A stretch of DNA of 64,000 bases from a bacterium (lineage in GTDB: Bacteria > Desulfobacterota > DSWW01), in assembly GCA_028277985.1 (NCBI GenBank), contig JANQFG010000265.1:70832-134831 (forward strand), in the 5' to 3' direction. The notes under the pieces are model-generated. The model was not told the origin of the DNA. It was given only the letters and a program-made list of their open reading frames with translations, and ran no database searches. Shown one piece after another: positions 57,892 through 64,000 of the stretch; position 1 is the stretch's first letter; every line of letters starts with the position of its first letter. A program made the translations under genes and the position numbers.

Positions 57892-60834
57892 ATGGTAGCC
57901 AGCATAACGGAGGGCCACGTCCTCAAAGTGGGCGTGCTCGAAGAGCTCAAGGCCCTCGTGGGACCGGAGAACGTTGCAGAAGGGCCGGAGGCTGCAAAAG
58001 GTTTCCTGCGGAGGGGGTCGAGAGTTCCCGAGTGGATCCGGGTTTCTCCTGCCACCACAGAGGAGGTGCAGGCCATCGTAAACCTTGCCCGTGAAGAGAA
58101 GGTCGGGATCGTGACCTGCACCGATCGCTGCGCCCTGCCCGAGGATCTGGATCGGGAGGGGATTCTGATCGATTTTTCCCGTTTGAACAAGATCGAGAGG
58201 GTCGACACGCGAAATCTGGTGGCCCACGTCGAGCGGGGGGTCACCTGGGATCAGCTGAACGCGGAACTCGCACCACTGGGAGTAAAGACCTATGCGCCGG
58301 TGGCGGCCAACTCCTCCTCGGTTGTGGAGACGATCGTGGCCAGGGGGGTAGGGAAGTGGATCACGAAATTCCCTGACTACCCTCTCATGAACATGAAAGT
58401 CGTTCTTTCGGACGGGGAAGTGCTGAAGACCGGAACGCACGGATTCAACGAGGAGGCTGCGGACGGAAGGAACGAGGGGGGACCCAACCTTTCGCAATGG
58501 CACGTGGGCGGGGACGATGTGTTCGGCGTGGTGACGCGGGCGTCGATCATGCTGTGGCCTGTATGCGAATCCAGGTCGTGTCTCGTCTATGGGTTTGAGA
58601 AGATCGAGGAGGTTTTGAAGGCCCTGAAAGAGATCCCGCGAACAGAGTTGGGTGTGGAGTATGTAGCAGTCAACCGGGCGACCATGCAACGGCGGTTGGG
58701 TGGCGAGAAGAAAGCAGTGCCTGCCTGGTCATTGATCGTGGGATTCGAGGGGAGGGAAAAGCTCGTATCCCACAACGAGGACCGGGTCGGTAGACTGCTG
58801 GAAAAATATGACTGTTCTCGAAATGACTCTCTTGTCGCGCCCATGAGGGAGCATCTGGACGAGCCGTGGATGGAGGCCAGCGACGACCACACCGCTTTTT
58901 ACACCCGTTTCGCCTGCGCAAAGGATCTGGACGAAAAGATCCAGGCGGCGGCCGAAGCTGCCGGTGTGGGACCGGACGATGTTGGAAGGATTCTGGTCTC
59001 CATCGACCGTGGACGGGCGGTGTACGCGGTGTACGACTGGTTTGGAGACAAGGATCGCAGCGAGGCCCTGGAGACGCTGAACCTGTCTCTCGCGGACCAG
59101 GGGGCGTTCTTTGATCGGCCCCATGGCTCGCTGGGGAGAAAGGTCTACGAGAGCATTCCGAACCATCTTCCCGTACTGAAGCATATCAAGGGCTTCCTGG
59201 ACCCTGAAAATATCCTGAATCCGGGAAGGATCGTCCGAGAGGAGGACCAGGCCTGGGAACCGCCCAGGGTGCCCGAGGGGGAAATCGGGTTGACCGTGGA
59301 TAACCTCAAGAAGGTCCTCGAGAAGCTCAGAGAGTGCGTGGGGGAGGACTGGGTGAGCGACAACCCGGTGGATCTGATATCCCACGGTCGTGACTTCACC
59401 GTTTTTTCGGGTGAACGCCCCAACATCGTCATTCTGCCCGAGACCAAGGAGCAGATTCAGCAGGTCATGCGGATCGCCTACGAGCACGGCATCCCGGTGG
59501 TGCCTCAGACCACCGGCTTCAACCACGGAGGCCTAACCATATCGAGAAAAGGAGGCATCCTTGTTGACCTGAGGCGCATGGACCAGGTGTGCACCGTAGA
59601 CGAGGAAACGATGACGGCCACCGTGAGCCCTGCTGTGCGCATGCGGAGTGTCTGGTGGGAGGCGGTCAAGCACAAGGCGATAGAAGGCGTTCACCTGAAG
59701 CCGATCCTCCCCCTGACCATGGGCAGTGTGTCGCTACTGTCCAACTATGTCGCAAGGGGCGCGCCAGGGACGGCTGCGAAGCACGGGAATGCTACCGAGG
59801 TCACGGTGAAGATGACCTGGGTCCTGCCGAACGGGGAGATCTTCGAACTGGGCCCGGGAGTCATCCCGGGGGTGGGCAATCTACCGATCCAGTATTGCCC
59901 GGGACCGGAGATCAACGGGATGTTCTTCAATGCGGACGGTCAATTCGGCATCTGCACCGAGTTGACCACCAAGCTCTACCCGGAATACGACAACGTGGTC
60001 GAGTTGGAAGAACTCTTGACCGGTTCCGGCTTTGAGCCGGACGGGCACAAGTTGTTCTGCAAGATCATCGATGCGACATACGAGGTGGCCAGGGAGAACA
60101 TCACCGAATTCATGTACAAAGGCCATCCCGGTGCCTTTGCCCTCGGTATTGCCTCGAAGATGGAAGGGATAAGCGTCAAGGAAGCGCTCGACATGGCCCC
60201 GAGACACCCTCTGGCCCTGATGGTCTCCGGCTATGACGCCGAAGAAATAGCGATCAAGAAGGAGATCCTGAAGGAGATCCTGGACCGGCACGGAATGTTC
60301 ATCATGGACCCGAACATGTTCGGGGAGGAACTGGCCGATATGATGTCGACGGATCCCCTGAAGATGGCCCTGGGCATAAAGGACAACTTCGCCGGTTCCT
60401 ACAAGGGGGCCTTCCAGTGGACGGCAGCCCAGGTCAAGATGGATCTCCTGCCCGAGATCTCCCTGGAGTACGAGAAACTCGTGAAGAAGTACTGGAAGAC
60501 CTCGGACCCGACGGTCACTGTGGAGCACGCCATGACGGATACGGCGGTCCAGGGGCCTCTGCCCTATGGACGGTGCGGCCCATGCGAGTTCGACTACTGG
60601 TGGGATCAGGGGAACCCGGAAGAGGTCAAGCGGGCCACGACCATGATTCACAAGACGAACCGGCTGCTGCTGAAGTTCGGCGGGAGCCTGTGGCGCAACA
60701 TGTTCGGGGCAGGAGAGTATCACCTGCCGATGTGGGGAAAGTACTACGAAATCCTCAAGGAGACCAAGGCCGCCTTTGACCCGGCCAATCTCATGCACCC
60801 GGACGTGCTGCCCCTGACCGACGATTACGTGTGA
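57892..60834 (+). CDS. Double FAD-linked oxidase (two fused VAO/GlcD-type units)
   Basis: A 980-residue soluble protein made of two FAD-linked oxidase units. Unit 1 (about 1-450) ends with DPENILNPGRIV and unit 2 (about 465-980) with FDPANLMHPDVLP, the usual C-terminal signature of the family. Each has an FAD-binding PCMH-like domain: unit 1 around WIRVSPATTEEVQAIVNLA, unit 2 around PNIVILPETKEQIQQVMRIA. Unit 2 keeps PQTTGFNHGG at the pyrophosphate-binding loop, whereas unit 1 has TCTDRCALPED there and may be degenerate. Relatives oxidise hydroxy acids or phenolic benzylic positions. GGCGGAGG precedes the ATG. It is divergent from the TetR gene under a shared operator. Confidence 0.85.
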   Translation: MVASITEGHVLKVGVLEELKALVGPENVAEGPEAAKGFLRRGSRVPEWIRVSPATTEEVQAIVNLAREEKVGIVTCTDRCALPEDLDREGILIDFSRLNKIERVDTRNLVAHVERGVTWDQLNAELAPLGVKTYAPVAANSSSVVETIVARGVGKWITKFPDYPLMNMKVVLSDGEVLKTGTHGFNEEAADGRNEGGPNLSQWHVGGDDVFGVVTRASIMLWPVCESRSCLVYGFEKIEEVLKALKEIPRTELGVEYVAVNRATMQRRLGGEKKAVPAWSLIVGFEGREKLVSHNEDRVGRLLEKYDCSRNDSLVAPMREHLDEPWMEASDDHTAFYTRFACAKDLDEKIQAAAEAAGVGPDDVGRILVSIDRGRAVYAVYDWFGDKDRSEALETLNLSLADQGAFFDRPHGSLGRKVYESIPNHLPVLKHIKGFLDPENILNPGRIVREEDQAWEPPRVPEGEIGLTVDNLKKVLEKLRECVGEDWVSDNPVDLISHGRDFTVFSGERPNIVILPETKEQIQQVMRIAYEHGIPVVPQTTGFNHGGLTISRKGGILVDLRRMDQVCTVDEETMTATVSPAVRMRSVWWEAVKHKAIEGVHLKPILPLTMGSVSLLSNYVARGAPGTAAKHGNATEVTVKMTWVLPNGEIFELGPGVIPGVGNLPIQYCPGPEINGMFFNADGQFGICTELTTKLYPEYDNVVELEELLTGSGFEPDGHKLFCKIIDATYEVARENITEFMYKGHPGAFALGIASKMEGISVKEALDMAPRHPLALMVSGYDAEEIAIKKEILKEILDRHGMFIMDPNMFGEELADMMSTDPLKMALGIKDNFAGSYKGAFQWTAAQVKMDLLPEISLEYEKLVKKYWKTSDPTVTVEHAMTDTAVQGPLPYGRCGPCEFDYWWDQGNPEEVKRATTMIHKTNRLLLKFGGSLWRNMFGAGEYHLPMWGKYYEILKETKAAFDPANLMHPDVLPLTDDYV

Positions 60835-60942
60835 GAAAGACGAGGCCGGTCAGGGGTGGAAGCCCGCGCCGGCTGTTTCGATCCGAAGAAGATATTGGAG
60901 AACCTCGAATAGCAACGCTAGGGAAGACAAGGGGGATTTCCG

Positions 60943-61773
60943 ATGGGTGACAGGTTGAAAGACAAGGTCGCAGTGGTGACGGGCGGTGCACGTGGCATCG
61001 GCGAGGGCACTGTCCTGCGCTTCGCCGAGGAGGGGGCATCGGTCGTCGTCGCCGACCTTCAGGCAGAGGCGGGCGAGACCCTGGCGAACGAGTTGGGGGC
61101 AAAGGCAAGATTCATCCGCACCGATGTCACCCGAGAGGAAGATGTAGCGGCCGCGGTGGATCTGGCGGTCAGCGAATTCGGACGCCTGGATTGCATGGTG
61201 AACAATGCGGGAATCGTGGGAGCCATCGGGTCCATCAAAGACACCTGTACCGAGGCGTGGGACGTGACGATCGACGTTCTTCTGCGGGGTGTCTTCCTCG
61301 GGATGAAGCATGCTGCGCGGATCATGATTCCGCAAGAGTCCGGATGCATCCTCTCCCTTTCGAGCACGGCCGGGGTCGCCGGAGGGCTGGGCTCGCACGC
61401 GTACACCGCAGCCAAGCATGCTGTTGTGGGGCTCACGAAATCCGTCGCATCCGAGCTGGGCCAGCACCACGTGCGTGTGAATGCCGTAGCGCCGGGCAAC
61501 ATCGTGACCCCCATGACCGCGGACGTCGTGACGAGCGATCCTGCCAATTTCGAGGTCACCGAGGAGGCGATCAAGGCCATGTCGCCCCTGGGCATCGCCG
61601 GTCTGCCGGTGGACATCGCAAACGCGCTGCTGTATCTCGCGAGCGACGAGGCGCGATACATCTCGGGACACACCCTGCTCGTTGACGCCGGCCAGACGAC
61701 GGGGGCAGTGCCTTCCATGTTTCACCTGATGGAGGCAGGCATCATCCGTGAGGCAGGCCGGCGGGATATTTAG
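60943..61773 (+). CDS. Short-chain dehydrogenase/reductase
   Basis: A 276-residue classical SDR with TGGARGIGEG, NNAG, active-site Ser in SLSSTAGV and YTAAK. The C-terminal ISGHTLLVDAGQTTG is the usual substrate-loop/dimer segment. It resembles 3-oxoacyl-ACP-reductase-like and cyclic-alcohol dehydrogenases and lacks the basic tail of the other two SDRs here. AAGGGGG precedes the ATG. It comes 108 bases after the FAD oxidase gene in the same direction, so it may act on the same alcohol/ketone couple. Confidence 0.87.
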   Translation: MGDRLKDKVAVVTGGARGIGEGTVLRFAEEGASVVVADLQAEAGETLANELGAKARFIRTDVTREEDVAAAVDLAVSEFGRLDCMVNNAGIVGAIGSIKDTCTEAWDVTIDVLLRGVFLGMKHAARIMIPQESGCILSLSSTAGVAGGLGSHAYTAAKHAVVGLTKSVASELGQHHVRVNAVAPGNIVTPMTADVVTSDPANFEVTEEAIKAMSPLGIAGLPVDIANALLYLASDEARYISGHTLLVDAGQTTGAVPSMFHLMEAGIIREAGRRDI

Positions 61774-61801
61774 CCCGAACACTGCATGCGCAAATCTCGG
61801 A

Positions 61802-62935
61802 TCATGGGGCGGGATCGGTCCAGTTCTCGAGGAACCTGCGAGCAACGAGGCGGTGGCCTTCCTCGTTCCAGTGGAGATCTCCCGGGATGAAGTACCTGCG
61901 GATGACTTCTCTTGGGTCTTCGGCTCCGGGAATGAAGTCCGGGAAGAGATCGATGAACCGGACGGAACGCCCGGCAGCCCACTCCCGCCAGATCTTCACC
62001 TGAATCGAGTCACGGTCGTGGTGAAGAATCTGCGTGGGCCATGGATAGACGGCCAGCGTCATGTCGATGCGGTGCCTCTTCAGGAGATCGTGCAGGCGGT
62101 CCATGTGTTTCTTCGCCTTTAGGATGCCCGGGGCCCCGTAATCTTCGTAGGCCCCTTTGTCCACGGTCCACAGACCCCTGTACTCGTTGGTAGCGTAGCG
62201 TCGGTCCTCCTCTGTTCGCAGGGAGTCCGGATCTTTGGTGGCCCAAGCATAGGATTCCTCGGCGACCTCCCATAGATTTCGGAGGATCGTGGTGTACTCG
62301 TAAAGGAATTCACGCACGGCCGGTGTCGAGCCCCGGATCCAGAGCACACGCTCCTCGTCCGTGTCGTAGAACTCGGCCTCGTCCTGGATGTCCGAGATAT
62401 CGAGAAACACCACGAGATGCACGAAGCGAAGTCCCACCCGGTCGAGAAGATCCTGGGTCTTCTTCCAGTAGATGGCCGGTGAGTAGGAGACCACAGCGGC
62501 GTTCAGAATCTCCACCCCCCTTGGTGCAAGCTCCGATTCCAGCAGGCAGATGAAGGTCTTCTCATAGGGAAGCCCCACCCCGTACGTGAAGGAATCGCCC
62601 ATGAAGAGGACCCGCTCCTTGTTCGAAGACAAGGGGACGTCTCGAACGACCCTGTCGCGAAACCCGAGGGAGTTCGTCGATACGGAGTGTCGCAGGGTCC
62701 CCCATCGTTGATACAGGAACTGCGCGTTCGGCTTGAGGGTGTGATGGAAGTGGGGAGAGCGCTCGCCGAGCGCTCGCCGGTCGGCATACTTATGGATCGT
62801 CCCGTATTTGAACAGGTGATAGAGCCCGGTGAGGGCGAAGTCGAGCAGGAGTGTGAGCAGAAGGAGGTAGACAAGGAGGCTCTTTTTCGGGTGTCTCCGG
62901 ATCCAGCCTCCGGGTGGCGAGGTTCGGATGGGCAT
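61802..62935 (-). CDS. Membrane-anchored SGNH-hydrolase-like protein
   Basis: A 377-residue protein with an N-terminal membrane span (SLLVYLLLLTLLLDFALTGLY, a single anchor) and an extracytoplasmic SGNH/GDSL-type domain: GDSFTYGVG supplies the block I Ser and DLHWNEEGHRLVA the catalytic Asp/His pair near the C terminus. Such proteins are esterases or O-acetyl-modifying enzymes acting on polysaccharide or lipid. The ribosome binding site is poor, but no better start is visible. It converges with the SDR gene. The substrate is unknown; the next gene encodes an arabinofuranosidase-like enzyme, so deacylation of a glycan is possible. Confidence 0.78.
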   Translation of the reverse strand: MPIRTSPPGGWIRRHPKKSLLVYLLLLTLLLDFALTGLYHLFKYGTIHKYADRRALGERSPHFHHTLKPNAQFLYQRWGTLRHSVSTNSLGFRDRVVRDVPLSSNKERVLFMGDSFTYGVGLPYEKTFICLLESELAPRGVEILNAAVVSYSPAIYWKKTQDLLDRVGLRFVHLVVFLDISDIQDEAEFYDTDEERVLWIRGSTPAVREFLYEYTTILRNLWEVAEESYAWATKDPDSLRTEEDRRYATNEYRGLWTVDKGAYEDYGAPGILKAKKHMDRLHDLLKRHRIDMTLAVYPWPTQILHHDRDSIQVKIWREWAAGRSVRFIDLFPDFIPGAEDPREVIRRYFIPGDLHWNEEGHRLVARRFLENWTDPAP

Positions 62936-63306
62936 GTATTTTCGAATAGCACGGAATCCGGCGCAGATTCAAGGGATCGGTGCGGCCGTGACATTTATGT
63001 AATTCCCCCGGAAGGAATTCGATCAAGAACGTCCTGCTTCTTGCCGATCTCTGAGATAGGAGCTTTGTGCACGGATCCACACGCTCTTTGAGACAGCCCG
63101 GGCGAGTCGTATCTAACCCACTGTTTTAAAGAGATATTTTGATTCCCTCTCTTGCGACTGCCTCGAGGCGGGGAGGAGGAGCGGGCTCAAGGAACGGATC
63201 TTGCTCGCAACCCAAGGCAGGTGTGCCGCAAGAAGTAATCCTTAATAAATGCAGAGTGCGAGGTCGCCCTTCTCGAGGCGAGCCTTGCGATGGGATCGAG
63301 TCGAAA
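62936..63306. promoter_or_regulatory. Intergenic region between divergent genes
   Basis: No gene seen. The region should hold promoters for the SGNH gene (minus) and the GH51-like gene (plus). AT-rich patches occur at 62995-63005, 63123-63144 and 63238-63250, but I find no clear -35/-10 pair and no copy of the TTGACTAGTCAA-type operator. Confidence 0.4.
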
Positions 63307-64000
63307 ATGAAGAACATCAAAACCACCCTTCCAATCGGTTTCTTGGTCGTGCTCCTCGTGGGCCTTGCTCAGCTTCCCCCTGCGGCCGGAACGGAGATCC
63401 GTGTCGACGCGGGCGATCTCGAGGAAAGGATCCATCCCGGGGTCCTTGGAAACAGCCTCATGTTCGATGGGGATACCATGGGATACCCCTGGTGGGTGAC
63501 GGACGAGAGAGGCTACGACCAGGCGAAGGCAAAGTGGAACTACTATCTACCCTACGTCAGCGAGCTGGGGCCCACGGTGCTCCGGTACCCGACCGGACTG
63601 GGGGCGAACAATTTCCACTGGAAGCCGGGTATAGGGCCGATCATGGAGCGGCAGCAGGACTACCTGTACGGCTATCCGCAGGTGTTCGGCACGGATGAAT
63701 TCCTTCAGTATTGTGAAGAGCTCGGGGCCGAAGCGATCATGGTCGTCAACGTCTCGACGACCGGCAAGAGAGTTGGAACGGTTCAGGACGCGGCCGACTG
63801 GGTGGAGTACTGCAATGCTCCTAACGATGGGTCGAACCCCGGTGGGGGGACGGACTGGGCGGCCGTGAGGGCGGCGAACGGACACAAGGAACCCTACGGG
63901 GTCAAATACTGGGAGCTGGGGAACGAAGAGATCTATCCCGGCAAAGAGGACTACGCGCGGCGGGTGAGAGAGTATTCCGAGGCGATGAAAGCGATCGACC
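63307..64000 (+). CDS. GH51-like alpha-L-arabinofuranosidase, 5' part
   Basis: The frame stays open to the right edge, giving the first 231 residues. A signal peptide (FLVVLLVGLAQLPPAAG) is followed by the GH51-type start: HPGVLGNSLMFDG, TVLRYPTGLGANNFHWKPGIGP, FGTDEFLQYCEELGAE, DWVEYCNAPNDG and YGVKYWELGNEEIYPG. The Glu in ELGNE is the expected acid/base; the nucleophile would lie beyond the window. RYPTG replaces the usual RYPGG. These enzymes release arabinose from polysaccharides; relatives act on other furanosides or glucans. The ribosome binding site is weak, and the gene follows a 371-base control region. Confidence 0.8.
   Translation, partial: MKNIKTTLPIGFLVVLLVGLAQLPPAAGTEIRVDAGDLEERIHPGVLGNSLMFDGDTMGYPWWVTDERGYDQAKAKWNYYLPYVSELGPTVLRYPTGLGANNFHWKPGIGPIMERQQDYLYGYPQVFGTDEFLQYCEELGAEAIMVVNVSTTGKRVGTVQDAADWVEYCNAPNDGSNPGGGTDWAAVRAANGHKEPYGVKYWELGNEEIYPGKEDYARRVREYSEAMKAID

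Noticed and set aside
1..64000. CRISPR arrays, tRNA or rRNA genes, insertion sequences, phage attachment sites
   Set aside because: No regularly spaced repeats, tRNA-like cloverleaf, rRNA-like segment or transposase/integrase coding sequence was recognised on reading both strands.

Overview
The window looks like chromosomal DNA from a Gram-negative anaerobe, most likely a deltaproteobacterial (Desulfobacterota-like) lineage. The clues are many ferredoxin-type proteins, an Fe-S old-yellow-enzyme reductase, an Fe-S aldo/keto reductase, an HdrD/GlpC-type CCG protein, several lipoproteins, an outer-membrane DUF1302 protein and a MopE-type motif. The assignment is inferred from gene content only. 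No rRNA, tRNA, CRISPR array or transposase was recognised. Coding density is high and most genes have clear GGAGG-type ribosome binding sites.

Left arm (1-18150). The 3' end of a probable LuxC-type acyl-CoA reductase is followed by a run of seven paralogous cysteine-rich ferredoxin-like proteins (361-7480), a tandem EthD protein, an SCP-2 protein and a terminator. An eighth ferredoxin paralogue, an Fe-S aldo/keto reductase and a CrtI-like flavoprotein follow (8962-13091). A flavodoxin (minus), an SDR (plus) and a three-gene minus-strand operon come next. That operon holds an acyl-CoA mutase large subunit broken by an in-frame amber codon, an MDR oxidoreductase and an acetoacetate-decarboxylase-like protein.

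Middle (18407-35307). A small unassigned protein, a 2,4-dienoyl-CoA-reductase-like Fe-S flavoprotein and a secreted SnoaL/MopE-motif protein precede an eight-gene minus-strand block. Read from its 5' end, the block encodes an MBL hydrolase, an SDR, a geranylgeranyl-reductase-like flavoprotein, a CrtI-like flavoprotein, a MATE exporter, a GH38 alpha-mannosidase, a ROK-kinase/phosphomannose-isomerase fusion and a HEAT-repeat lipoprotein.

Right arm (35308-64000). A plus-strand operon carries a lipoprotein, a YCF48-like beta-propeller, an MMPL/RND transporter, a DUF1302 protein, a membrane-anchored SCP-2 protein, an SCPx-type thiolase, a DUF1329 protein and a CrtI-like flavoprotein. This combination suggests handling of a hydrophobic, CoA-activated substrate across the envelope. 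A GH31 lipoprotein, a CCG Fe-S protein, a second DUF1329 protein, a small flavoprotein, the ninth ferredoxin paralogue, a duplicated-domain lipoprotein, a PaaK-like CoA ligase, a TetR regulator, a 980-residue double FAD-linked oxidase, an SDR, an SGNH hydrolase and the start of a GH51-like arabinofuranosidase follow.

Two themes tie the window together. One is an expanded set of uncharacterised ferredoxins, probably electron carriers between flavoproteins and CoA-ester oxidoreductases. The other is a palindrome related to TTGACTAGTCAA, present at five promoter regions including that of the TetR gene itself, which suggests one local regulon covering most of the right arm.
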